NCBI GenBank assembly: GCA_022774325.1 | Contig: JALFNN010000070.1 | Span: forward strand, 1-53,833 | Length of the DNA stretch: 53,833 bases | Direction of reading: 5' to 3' | DNA from: a bacterium | GTDB taxonomy: Bacteria > Bacillota > Clostridia > Lachnospirales > Lachnospiraceae | Part shown: one piece after another, positions 7,024 to 15,484 of the stretch | Position numbering within the stretch: the first letter of the stretch is position 1 | How the letters are laid out: the number at the start of each line of letters is the position of its first letter | Notes under the pieces: generated by a model | The model's input: only the letters and a program-made list of their open reading frames with translations | What the model was told of the DNA's origin: nothing | Database searches by the model: none | Position numbers and translations under genes: made by a program

Positions 7024-8064
7024 ATGAGTAAGGATATCAAATTGACGCAATTGGCAAAAACCGCGGGATGAGCCGCTAAAATAGGTCCGGAGACCCTTGC
7101 CCAGGTTCTGGGTAAGCTTCCGAAATTTCACGATGACAACCTTCTGGTTGGTATCGAGACATCTGATGATGCGGCAATCTACAAAGTGACAGATGACATC
7201 GCAATGATTCAGACGGTGGATTTCTTTACACCGATCGTTGACGATCCGTACATGTTTGGACAGATCGCAGCGGCCAATTCTCTCAGTGACGTATATGCCA
7301 TGGGAGGAGAGCCTAAAGTGGCTCTGAATATTGTTGGTTTCCCGAATTGCCTTGACCCGTCTATTTTGGGGGATATCCTGGCAGGTGGAGCTGACAAAGT
7401 GAAAGAAGCAGGAGCTGTTCTGGTGGGAGGTCACACGATTCAGAATGACGAACCTCAGTATGGACTCTGCGTGTCCGGCTTTGTTCACCCGCAGCGCATT
7501 TTCAAAAATTACGGATGTAAACCGGGAGATGTTCTGATTCTAACCAAACAGGTAGGCAGCGGAATCGTTAATACGGCGATCAAGGCGCAGATGGCCTCCG
7601 ACAAGGCGATTCGTGAAGTGGAAATGGTTATGTCTTCGCTGAACAAAAAAGCCAAGGAAGTGGTAGATGGATATCCGGTAAATGCATGTACAGACATTAC
7701 AGGTTTTGGTCTTCTGGGACATTGTGTGGAGATGGCAGAAGCCAGTGAAGTGACGTTCAATCTGAATGTCCACGATATCGCATATTTTGACGAGGCGATC
7801 GCCTACGCCAAGATGGGACTGGTTCCGGCGGGAGCCTATAAGAATCGTGGATATTCCCAGATGAAAGTGGATATGGGAAACGTAGAGGAACATTTTATTG
7901 ATCTGCTTTATGATCCACAGACCTCCGGCGGACTTCTGCTCAGTGTGGAACCGCAGTATGTGGAAGTAATCATGGAGACATTTGAGAAGAAACACATGGA
8001 AACGAAGGTTTCTATCATAGGAACAGTGGAAGAGAAGAGTGACAAGCTTATACGTCTGCACTGA
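7024..8064 (+). CDS. selD: Selenide, water dikinase SelD, a selenoprotein (Sec16)
   Basis: 346 aa read through an in-frame UGA at 7069-7071. It makes selenophosphate from selenide and ATP, the selenium donor for Sec-tRNA. Start ATG 7024 follows TTTAGGAGAATGG. The N-terminus reads TQLAKTAG-Sec-AAKIGPETL, placing Sec at residue 16 where E. coli SelD has catalytic Cys17. Downstream are the ATP/metal motifs VGIETSDDAA, VDFFTPIVDDPY, ANSLSDVYAMGG and the TDITGFGLLGH loop, and the PQTSGGLL motif near the C-terminus, all intact. Because SelD needs Sec for its own synthesis, it forms a self-dependent loop with selA, selB and the tRNA-Sec gene. A hairpin directly after the UGA is the likely SECIS. Confidence 0.96.
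7069..7116 (+). promoter_or_regulatory. Bacterial SECIS element of selD
   Basis: After the UGA (7069-7071), GGTC/GACC (7084-7095) forms a short stem, then CTTGCCCAG (7096-7104) pairs with CTGGGTAAG (7108-7116) with one G-T pair. The apical part contains GTTCTGG, 36 bases after the UGA. SelB is expected to bind here. Confidence 0.7.
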
Positions 8065-8092
8065 TAACAGAGCATTTATGCAGGACAATATA

Positions 8093-8117
8093 CGCCCGGC
8101 AGAGCAAATGCCGGGCG
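8093..8117 (+). other. Hairpin between selD and selA
   Basis: CGCCCGGCA (8093-8101) pairs perfectly with TGCCGGGCG (8109-8117) around a 7-base loop. No T-run follows, so it may be an mRNA processing or stability element separating selD from selA rather than a terminator. Confidence 0.6.
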
Positions 8118-8156
8118 CTGCCTGAAAGATAATAAAGTATTTGGAAGTGGAAGAAG

Positions 8157-9551
8157 ATGAACAAGAATCAATTATATCGTAATATCCCGAAAGTGGATGT
8201 GCTTCTGGAAATGGAGATCATTCAGCTTTTGATCGAACAGTACGGAAGAGAGACTGTCATGGAAGCAATCCGGGAGGAGATGGAGGCCCTGAGAGCATTT
8301 ATCGGGGCATGTGAAGAAGAAGAGAAGATTGTGCGGCAGATTCAGGATCTGCCGCAGCAGATCGTAAGGCATGTGGAGAGACTCCATACACCGAACATGC
8401 GCATGGTGATTAACGGAACCGGTACGATTCTGCATACGAATCTGGGACGTGCACCAATCAGTCAGGAGCATGTATCAAAACTGGCTGATATTGTCACCGG
8501 CTATTCCAATCTGGAGTATAATCTGGAGGCCGGGAAGCGGGGAGAGAGATATTCCCATTTTGAGAAGCTTCTGTGTAAACTCACGGGAGCTGAGGCGGCA
8601 ATGGCCGTCAATAATAATGCAGCCGCAGTGATGCTGATTTTGAGTTCTATGGCAAAAGGCGGCGAAGTTATTGTATCCAGAGGAGAGCTGGTGGAAATCG
8701 GCGGAAAGTTCCGTATTCCGGATGTGATGGAACAAAGCGGCGCATCTCTGGTAGAGGTCGGAACGACCAATAAGACACATTATTCCGATTATGAAGAAGC
8801 GATTACTGAAAATACAAAAGCGCTCCTTAAAGTACATACCAGTAATTACCGGATCGTAGGCTTTACCGATACGGTCACGATCGATGATCTGGTTCCGCTG
8901 GCAAAGGAACACGACCTTCCTATTATTGAGGATTTGGGAAGCGGCGTGCTGATCGACCTGAGCAAATATGGACTGACTTATGAGCCGACGGTTCAGGATT
9001 CCATCCGCAAAGGAGCAGATGTGGTATGTTTCAGCGGAGACAAGCTGTTGGGAGGGCCACAGGCAGGAATTATTATCGGTAAGAAGAAATATATTGATCA
9101 GATGAAGAAGAACCAGCTTACACGTGCACTGCGTATCGATAAATTTACGGCGACGGTGCTGGAACTCGTTCTTCAAGAATATTTATCTGAGGAAAAAGCA
9201 ATTCAGAATATTCCGGTTCTTCGTATGATCACGGAGACCGAAGAAGAAGTGGCACATCGCGCCCAGAACCTGAAAAGGATGTTGAGACGAGCAGGTCTTG
9301 CGGCGGAATTTGGACTTGAAAAATGCGAGTCACAGATTGGAGGAGGATCACTCCCTCTGGAGCGGATCCCGAGTATGGCGGTTACGATAAAGCCTGAAAA
9401 AATGAGTGTGCCGCAGTTAGAAGAAAAAATGAGACATCTGGAGGTGCCTATCATCCCGAGAACGGCGAATGATACGATTTATCTGGATGTCAGAACCATA
9501 GAAACACGTTGGTTTAAGAAGATTACAGAAATGCTGGGAGAGCTGTTATGA
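8157..9551 (+). CDS. selA: L-seryl-tRNA(Sec) selenium transferase SelA
   Basis: 464 aa, full length for the bacterial family. A PLP enzyme that converts seryl-tRNA(Sec) to selenocysteyl-tRNA(Sec) using selenophosphate. The PLP lysine is K296 in CFSGDKLLGGPQAG. An N-terminal helical domain (about 1-70) precedes the NGTGTILHTNLGRAP motif and the glycine/alanine segment AAMAVNNNAAAV. It lies 92 bases after selD and its stop overlaps the selB start (ATGA at 9548-9551), which implies translational coupling. Confidence 0.97.
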   Translation: MNKNQLYRNIPKVDVLLEMEIIQLLIEQYGRETVMEAIREEMEALRAFIGACEEEEKIVRQIQDLPQQIVRHVERLHTPNMRMVINGTGTILHTNLGRAPISQEHVSKLADIVTGYSNLEYNLEAGKRGERYSHFEKLLCKLTGAEAAMAVNNNAAAVMLILSSMAKGGEVIVSRGELVEIGGKFRIPDVMEQSGASLVEVGTTNKTHYSDYEEAITENTKALLKVHTSNYRIVGFTDTVTIDDLVPLAKEHDLPIIEDLGSGVLIDLSKYGLTYEPTVQDSIRKGADVVCFSGDKLLGGPQAGIIIGKKKYIDQMKKNQLTRALRIDKFTATVLELVLQEYLSEEKAIQNIPVLRMITETEEEVAHRAQNLKRMLRRAGLAAEFGLEKCESQIGGGSLPLERIPSMAVTIKPEKMSVPQLEEKMRHLEVPIIPRTANDTIYLDVRTIETRWFKKITEMLGELL

Positions 9552-11464
9552 AAAATATCATCATAGGAACCGCAGGTCACATTGACCACGGGAAGACAAC
9601 ATTGATCAAGGCTCTGACCGGGCGAAATACGGATCGTTGGGAAGAAGAACAGCGTCGTGGAATTACGATCGATCTGGGATTTACCTGGTTCGATTTGAAA
9701 AATGGTGACCGGGTAGGAATCATTGATGTTCCGGGCCACGAGAAATTTATCAATAACATGGTTGCCGGAGTTGTGGGAATGGATCTCGTCATGCTGGTTG
9801 TGGCGGCGGATGAAGGAATCATGCCGCAGACAAGGGAACATATGGACATTCTGGGACTTCTGGGAATTAAGAAAAGCATTCTCGTCCTCAATAAATGTGA
9901 TCTGGTGGACGAGGAATGGCTGGAGTTGGTTGAAGAGGAAATACAGGAAGAATTGAAAGGAACATTTCTGGAAGATGCGCCGGTGGTACGTGTTTCAGCA
10001 GCGACCGGACAGGGGCTCGAAGAACTGACCGATACGATCATTCGAGTGATGGCGGATGAGGTGGAAGAGAAAGATACGCAGACGATCCCGAGACTTCCGA
10101 TCGACCGTGTGTTTACACTTTCCGGTTTTGGAACGATCATCACGGGAACCTTGATTTCCGGAACAATTTCCAAAGAGGATGTACTCGAAATGTATCCGAT
10201 CGGGAAAGAGTGCAAGATCCGGAGCATCCAGGTACACGGACAGGACAAGGATAAGTGCTATGCCGGGCAGAGGGTAGCGATTAATCTTTCCAATATCAAG
10301 AAGAAAGAGATTCACAGAGGCTGCGTGATCGCTCCGAAGAACAGTATGAAGAACACGGATCTGCTGGATGTTAAATTATCGGTATTGCCGGATTCTATGC
10401 GAATTGTGACGAATCATGAAAGACTGCATCTGTATACGGGGACCAGCGAGATCCTCTGTCGTGCCGTGCTGCTGGATAAGGAAGAAATCGGGCCGGGAGA
10501 AAGCGGACTGGTGCAGCTGCGTCTGGAAGAAGAAATCGCGCTGAAGAGAGGCGACCGATTTGTGGTGCGTTTCTATTCGCCGATGGAGACCATTGGAGGC
10601 GGCGTGGTGCTGGAGCCGAATCCGGTGAGAAAGAAACGATTCGATGAGAAAGCAATTGAAGAATTAAAGAAGAAAGAATCCGGTTCGCTTGCAGATGTTA
10701 TGGAGCTGCATATCAAACAGCATGCAGATACAATGATTACGATGGCTGAACTTGCGAAGATTATGGCACATTCTGTGGATGAACTTCAGGAATACCTGGA
10801 AGAATTGAAAGAAGAAGGAATTGTTCATGTCTTTGCGATGAAGAAAGATGTATATCTCTGGCACAGAGACAGTGAATATGCATTGCGCCAGAAGATACAG
10901 GAGGCGCTTGAGGCTTATCATAAGAGATATCCTTACCGTTATGGTATGAAGAAAGCTGAGATCCATAACACCTATCTGAAAAAGGTGAAACCGATCGTGT
11001 TTGATGCTTATATCGAGCAGCTTGTGGCACAAAATCAGATCGGACGCAAGGACGAATACCTGCATCTGGCAGAATTTGAAGTGTCGAAAGACGCAATGTT
11101 CCTGAAGACGGAAAAGACTCTGGTCGATGCTTTTGAAAAGGCAGGATTTGATTTCGTGAGATTTTCGGAAATTGATCTCGGAACAATCCCGAGGGAAACC
11201 GCGGAGGATGTTCTTCTGTTACTTGTAGATGAAGAACGGGTTGTGCGGATCAATGAAGAAATGTTTACGATGAAGTATCTGATGGATGAGGCAGAGGAGA
11301 AGATTCGCAAGCATTTGGAGAATGAGGATGTGATTACGATCGCACAGGTAAGAGATATGTTCTCCACGAGCCGAAAAAGTGCCAAGCCGATACTCGAATA
11401 TATGGACAGCATTAAGGTTACAAAGAAGACCGGAGCAGAAAGTGAAAGGGTAGCATACTTATGA
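9548..11464 (+). CDS. selB: Selenocysteine-specific elongation factor SelB
   Basis: 638 aa. An EF-Tu-like GTPase that delivers Sec-tRNA(Sec) to UGA codons next to a SECIS. Motifs: G1 GTAGHIDHGKTTL (residues 7-19), G3 DVPGHE, G4 NKCDLV, then domains II/III and a C-terminal chain of winged-helix modules (about residues 380-638) that bind the SECIS hairpin. The start overlaps selA by 4 bases and the stop overlaps the LysR gene by 4 bases (ATGA at 11461-11464). Length and order are typical of Clostridia. Confidence 0.96.
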   Translation: MKNIIIGTAGHIDHGKTTLIKALTGRNTDRWEEEQRRGITIDLGFTWFDLKNGDRVGIIDVPGHEKFINNMVAGVVGMDLVMLVVAADEGIMPQTREHMDILGLLGIKKSILVLNKCDLVDEEWLELVEEEIQEELKGTFLEDAPVVRVSAATGQGLEELTDTIIRVMADEVEEKDTQTIPRLPIDRVFTLSGFGTIITGTLISGTISKEDVLEMYPIGKECKIRSIQVHGQDKDKCYAGQRVAINLSNIKKKEIHRGCVIAPKNSMKNTDLLDVKLSVLPDSMRIVTNHERLHLYTGTSEILCRAVLLDKEEIGPGESGLVQLRLEEEIALKRGDRFVVRFYSPMETIGGGVVLEPNPVRKKRFDEKAIEELKKKESGSLADVMELHIKQHADTMITMAELAKIMAHSVDELQEYLEELKEEGIVHVFAMKKDVYLWHRDSEYALRQKIQEALEAYHKRYPYRYGMKKAEIHNTYLKKVKPIVFDAYIEQLVAQNQIGRKDEYLHLAEFEVSKDAMFLKTEKTLVDAFEKAGFDFVRFSEIDLGTIPRETAEDVLLLLVDEERVVRINEEMFTMKYLMDEAEEKIRKHLENEDVITIAQVRDMFSTSRKSAKPILEYMDSIKVTKKTGAESERVAYL

Positions 11465-12363
11465 ATCTAAAACAATTGGAGGCATTTGTGAAGGTGGCAG
11501 AGGGAGGCAGCTTCTCAAAGGCGGCAAAGTCTCTGTTTTTGACTCAGCCTACCATAAGTGCACATATTTCCTCCCTGGAAAGAGAACTGAACGTCAGATT
11601 GTTTGTGAGAAATACAAAAGAGGTTATTCTGTCAGAGCAGGGCAAGGTACTTTATGAGTATGCCCGGCAGATGGTTGAATTGCAGAATAAGATTACCGAG
11701 ATTTTTTCAACAGAAACGAAAAAAGATGTTCAGTGTATTACGATTGCGACATCAACGATTCCCGCACAGTATCTTTTGCCGGATATTCTGGCAGAATTCA
11801 GTTCCAGATATCCGAAAGAACAGTTTCGTGTGATGGAAACGGACAGTGCAAAAGTTGTGGAAAAGGTTGCCGGACATATTGTGGATATTGGGTTTACGGG
11901 AACCGTTCTTGAGAAAAAGTATTGTAAATACATACCGTTTTACAAAGATGATCTGGTGATTATTATGCCAAATAATGAAAAATACCAGCGTATCAAGGAA
12001 GAAGAAACGACAATTGACTGGATTGCAAATGAAGCGATCATCATGAGGGAAGAGGGATCAGGAACGCGGAAAGAAGCGGAAAAGCAGCTTCGCCGTGCCG
12101 GAATTGATGTGGAGAAACTGAATGTTGTAGCAAGCATTGAGAATTCGGAAGCTATTAAGAAATCAGTTAAAAGCGGAATAGGTATTACTATGATATCGCG
12201 GCTTGCGGTGCAGGATGTGATTGAATCCGGGCAAGTGCTGGATTTCCCGCTTTCGAGTAAAGATGATGGAAGAGATCTGAATCTGGTCTATAACAAGAAT
12301 TACCAGCTTTCTAATTCTGCGGAACGTTTTATTCGTGTCGTGAAAGAGATGTATAACATATAA
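11461..12363 (+). CDS. LysR-family regulator associated with selenium metabolism
   Basis: 300 aa. N-terminal winged HTH (MNLKQLEAFVKVAEGGSFSKAAKSL, residues 1-60) and a C-terminal periplasmic-binding-like ligand domain (about 90-295). The start codon overlaps the selB stop, so it is translated with the Sec machinery, which is unusual for LysR proteins since they are more often divergent from their targets. Regulators of this kind occur in selenium loci; here it may control the downstream cysteine-desulfurase/YedE operon or the whole island. The effector is unknown. Confidence 0.85.
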   Translation: MNLKQLEAFVKVAEGGSFSKAAKSLFLTQPTISAHISSLERELNVRLFVRNTKEVILSEQGKVLYEYARQMVELQNKITEIFSTETKKDVQCITIATSTIPAQYLLPDILAEFSSRYPKEQFRVMETDSAKVVEKVAGHIVDIGFTGTVLEKKYCKYIPFYKDDLVIIMPNNEKYQRIKEEETTIDWIANEAIIMREEGSGTRKEAEKQLRRAGIDVEKLNVVASIENSEAIKKSVKSGIGITMISRLAVQDVIESGQVLDFPLSSKDDGRDLNLVYNKNYQLSNSAERFIRVVKEMYNI

Positions 12364-12369
12364 GAAATG

Positions 12370-12410
12370 AGCCTGTTTATAGATAAAAACTATAAATGGG
12401 CTTATTTATT
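12370..12410 (+). terminator. Probable terminator after selB-lysR
   Basis: AGCCTGTTTATAG (12370-12382) pairs with CTATAAATGGGCT (12390-12402), followed by TATTTATT. The U-tract is interrupted, so read-through is possible. Confidence 0.6.
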
Positions 12411-12421
12411 GTACTTTTCGA

Positions 12422-12451
12422 TTAGACGAAAGCGGGAATAAAGGCTATACT
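12422..12451 (+). promoter_or_regulatory. Promoter of second selenium transcription unit
   Basis: TTAGAC (12422-12427), 18-base spacer, TATACT (12446-12451), about 92 bases before the cysteine-desulfurase-like gene. Confidence 0.5.
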
Positions 12452-12542
12452 AGAGATAGTCAAATTGTACGGGAAAAAATACATAGGTATCATTTGGGAA
12501 GATACAAGCTGTACTTGAAAAGGAAATTGGAGGAAGGTACAT

Positions 12543-13682
12543 ATGATATATATGGATAATGCGGCGACGACGATGCAGAAACCGCAACAGGTAATCGATG
12601 CGGTGGCAGCGGCAATGTGCTCTATGGGGAATGCGGGCAGAGGCGCACATGCAGCATCACTCGGCGCGGCGCGAACGATTTATGATGCCAGAGAGAAGCT
12701 GGCTTGTTTTTTTCATGCGGAAAATCCGAAACAGATTGCATTTACGATGAATTCAACGGAAAGTCTGAATATAGCGCTGAAGGGGGTCCTGAATCCGGGA
12801 GATCATGTGATCACAACGATGCTGGAACACAATTCAGTACTTCGCCCTCTGTATGAACTGCAGGAAAAGGGAACGGAGCTTACCATTCTGAAAAACAATC
12901 CGCAGGGGACGCTGGATTATGAGGATTTTGAGAAGGCGATCAAGGAAAACACCAAAGCAATCGTGTGTACACATGGTTCAAATCTGACAGGAAACCTTGT
13001 GGATGTGAAGCGAGTAGGCGAGATTGCGAAGAAACATGGAGTTTTGTTTATCGTAGATGCATCTCAGACGGCGGGGGTATTTCCGATCGATGTGCAGGAG
13101 ATGGGGATCGATATTTTGTGTTTTACCGGTCATAAAGGACTTTTAGGACCGCAGGGAACAGGTGGGATCTATGTGAGAGAAGGACTGACAGTCCGTCCTC
13201 TGTTATGTGGCGGAAGCGGGGTGCAGACTTATAATAAAAAGCATCCTTCTGAGATGCCGACTGCTCTGGAAGCCGGAACACTGAACGGACACGGGATCGC
13301 CGGTCTGGATGCGGCAGTGGAATATCTGATGGAGACAGGAATTGATACGATCAGAGAGAGAGAGCAGGATCTGATGTGGAGATTTTACGAAGGGGTGAAG
13401 GATATCCCCGGAGTAAAAGTTTACGGAGATTTCAGTACGCGGGAGCGATGTGCGATCGTGACGCTGAATATCGGAGATTATGATTCTTCAGAAGTGAGTG
13501 ATGAGCTTCTTATGACATATGGAATATCTACAAGAGCCGGAGGACACTGTGCACCGCTTATGCATGAGGCACTGGGGACGGTAGAACAGGGTGCGGTGAG
13601 ATTCAGCTTTTCGCATTACAACACGGATGAAGAATTAAATACAGCCATTCAGGCAGTGAAAGAAATGGCTGCCGAAGAGTAA
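12543..13682 (+). CDS. Class V aminotransferase, cysteine desulfurase / selenocysteine lyase type
   Basis: 379 aa PLP enzyme. The Schiff-base lysine is K198 in CFTGHKGLLGPQGTGG and the catalytic Cys is C336 in TRAGGHCAPLMH, the SufS/CsdB-like arrangement. In this setting, between LysR and a YedE-like transporter, it probably releases selenium (or sulfur) from selenocysteine or cysteine for SelD, as IscS/NifS-like proteins do. It could equally be a general sulfur donor. Ribosome site GGAGGAAGG upstream of ATG 12543; complete length. Confidence 0.88.
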   Translation: MIYMDNAATTMQKPQQVIDAVAAAMCSMGNAGRGAHAASLGAARTIYDAREKLACFFHAENPKQIAFTMNSTESLNIALKGVLNPGDHVITTMLEHNSVLRPLYELQEKGTELTILKNNPQGTLDYEDFEKAIKENTKAIVCTHGSNLTGNLVDVKRVGEIAKKHGVLFIVDASQTAGVFPIDVQEMGIDILCFTGHKGLLGPQGTGGIYVREGLTVRPLLCGGSGVQTYNKKHPSEMPTALEAGTLNGHGIAGLDAAVEYLMETGIDTIREREQDLMWRFYEGVKDIPGVKVYGDFSTRERCAIVTLNIGDYDSSEVSDELLMTYGISTRAGGHCAPLMHEALGTVEQGAVRFSFSHYNTDEELNTAIQAVKEMAAEE

Positions 13683-13721
13683 CTCTGAAGAAGAGAGTAA
13701 AAGGCATAAGGAGGAAGTAAC

Positions 13722-14825
13722 ATGAATTTATCAGATTCAAAAAAGAAACTCGCGATTGCGGGTGTGATCTGCGGACTTGTAGCGGCATGTCTTGCATTTT
13801 TCGGGAACCCTGCAAACATGGCATTTTGTATTGCCTGCTTCGTACGTGATATGGCAGGTTCACTGGGAATGCATCAGGCAGAAGTTGTGCAGTACGCAAG
13901 ACCGGAGATCATCGGACTTGTACTGGGCGCTTTTATTATCTCTGTGGCAACGAAGGAATATCGTTCTACAGCAGGTTCATCACCGATGATTCGTTTCGTG
14001 CTGGGTATGATTATTATGATCGGTTCCCTGATTTTCCTGGGATGTCCGCTTCGTATGATTATCCGTATGTCAGCAGGTGATCTGAATGCATGGGTAGCAC
14101 TGATCGGATTTGTTCTGGGTGTATCGACCGGTGCATTTGCACTGAAGAAAGGGTTCAGTCTTGGACGGTCTCATGAGACGAACAAAACAAGCGGAGCAGT
14201 GCTTCCGGTCATCATGGTTGGAATCCTGATTCTTGCAACATGCACATCACTTTTGAAGGCAAGTGAAGCTGGTCCGGGAAGTATCCATGCACCGCTGATT
14301 CTGTCGCTGGTTGGCGGACTCATTTTTGGAGCAGTTGCACAGAAATCCAGAATGTGTTTTGCAGGAAGTATCCGTGATATCGTGCTTATGAAGAATTTTG
14401 ATCTGTTTACCGTAATTGGAAGCTTATTTGTAGTTATGTTGATCTTTAATGTGGCAACAGGAAGATTTGTTCTTGGATTCAATACACCGGGAATCATTGC
14501 ACATTCTCAGCATCTGTGGAATATTCTTGGTATGTATGCAGTAGGATTTGCTGCAGTACTGGCAGGAGGATGCCCGCTTCGTCAGCTGATCCTTGCAGGA
14601 CAGGGCTCTTCCGATGCGGCAGTTACCGTTCTGGGTCTGTTCTTTGGAGCAGCTCTTTGCCATAACTTCGGTCTGGCATCCAGCGGAACATCCCTGAACC
14701 CGGAGACAAAAGAACTGGTTGCAGGAGCTGTTACAACAAACGGTAAAGTGGCTTGCATTATCTGCATCATTGTTTGTTTCGTGATTGCATTCACAAACAA
14801 GAGAGAGACTGCAAAGACAAAATAA
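13722..14825 (+). CDS. yedE: YedE-family putative selenium transporter
   Basis: 367 aa, about ten membrane helices. The two halves are an internal repeat: FCIACFVRDMAG and GCPLRMIIRM in the first half match RMCFAGSIRDIV and GCPLRQLILAG in the second. This is the YeeE/YedE (thiosulfate/selenium transport) fold, in which conserved cysteines relay the anion across the membrane. Family members next to selD are annotated as selenium transporters; transport of selenite, selenide or a related anion is inferred. Start ATG 13722 follows AAGGAGGAAG, 39 bases after the preceding gene. Confidence 0.88.
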   Translation: MNLSDSKKKLAIAGVICGLVAACLAFFGNPANMAFCIACFVRDMAGSLGMHQAEVVQYARPEIIGLVLGAFIISVATKEYRSTAGSSPMIRFVLGMIIMIGSLIFLGCPLRMIIRMSAGDLNAWVALIGFVLGVSTGAFALKKGFSLGRSHETNKTSGAVLPVIMVGILILATCTSLLKASEAGPGSIHAPLILSLVGGLIFGAVAQKSRMCFAGSIRDIVLMKNFDLFTVIGSLFVVMLIFNVATGRFVLGFNTPGIIAHSQHLWNILGMYAVGFAAVLAGGCPLRQLILAGQGSSDAAVTVLGLFFGAALCHNFGLASSGTSLNPETKELVAGAVTTNGKVACIICIIVCFVIAFTNKRETAKTK

Positions 14826-14885
14826 AAAGCAAAGGGTAGATATTAACAAAATAATATGCTATTCTAAGAAAGAAGGTAAAATAAT

Positions 14886-15089
14886 ATGAAGGAAGTAGAT
14901 GCAAGAGGACTTTCCTGCCCGGAACCGCTTATGATGACAGCGGAAGCATTAAAAGATGCGAAGGGTCCAATCAAAGTGCTGGTCAGTGAACCGCATCAGA
15001 GAACGAACGTAGAAAAGTTTGCAAAGGACCACGGAAAAAAAGCAACAACGACAGAGAAAGGCTCCGAATTCGAAATTGTGATCGAATAA
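14886..15089 (+). CDS. TusA/SirA-like sulfur (selenium) carrier protein
   Basis: 67 aa. The motif RGLSCPEPLM has the CPxP active-site cysteine at about residue 13; the fold is the small two-layer TusA domain. It pairs with the YedE-like transporter just upstream (61 bases), a common arrangement in which the carrier accepts the persulfide or perselenide from the transporter. Its stop shares one base with the next start (TAATG). Confidence 0.88.
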   Translation: MKEVDARGLSCPEPLMMTAEALKDAKGPIKVLVSEPHQRTNVEKFAKDHGKKATTTEKGSEFEIVIE

Positions 15090-15325
15090 TGAGAAAGAAA
15101 GAGTTAAAACTGGTCGTGACATTCCACACTACGGCAGATGCCATGGCGATGGAGAAAGCCTGTAAGGCAAAGAATGCGGACGGAAGACTGATTCCGGTGC
15201 CGCGGGAGATCTCAGCAGGCTGTGGGCTTGCATGGTGTGCCGGACTGGAACACAGGGATGCACTGAAAGAGATCATGTCAAGTGTTGGAATCGAAGAAGA
15301 AGAGATGCATGAATGCATGGTATAA
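15089..15325 (+). CDS. DUF3343 domain protein
   Basis: 78 aa small cytosolic protein. It begins KKELKLVVTFHTTADAMAMEK and contains a CGLAWC motif at residues about 43-48 that could hold a metal or a selenium/sulfur species; further cysteines lie at about 23 and 76. DUF3343 proteins recur in selenium gene clusters but have no established function. It overlaps the TusA-like gene by one base and ends the unit at a terminator. Confidence 0.85.
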   Translation: MRKKELKLVVTFHTTADAMAMEKACKAKNADGRLIPVPREISAGCGLAWCAGLEHRDALKEIMSSVGIEEEEMHECMV

Positions 15326-15355
15326 AAAAGATTGCGCGTAAGCGCAGTCTTTTTT
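15324..15355 (+). terminator. Terminator of the selenium unit
   Basis: AAAAAAGATTGCGC pairs with GCGCAGTCTTTTTT around GTAA, one mismatch; ends in a T-run. Confidence 0.85.
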
Positions 15356-15374
15356 ATGTTGCCGTTTATATGAG

Positions 15375-15399
15375 AAAATGATCCGGGGGATCATTTTTT
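15375..15399 (+). terminator. Second tandem terminator
   Basis: AAAATGATCC (15375-15384) and GGATCATTTT (15388-15397) pair perfectly around GGG, followed by TT. It follows the first terminator by 20 bases, insulating the Wadjet operon from selenium-unit read-through. Confidence 0.7.
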
Positions 15400-15484
15400 G
15401 AGTTATACATTTGAAATTTGCGTGGTGCAGGGGCGCGATATGTGATAGAATAAAAGAGAACATTTATTTGATTGGAGTGCGGAT

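Noticed and set aside
7069-7071. In-frame stop in selD
   Set aside because: It is UGA at the catalytic Cys position with a downstream hairpin, in a genome with selA, selB and tRNA-Sec: selenocysteine, not a pseudogene.
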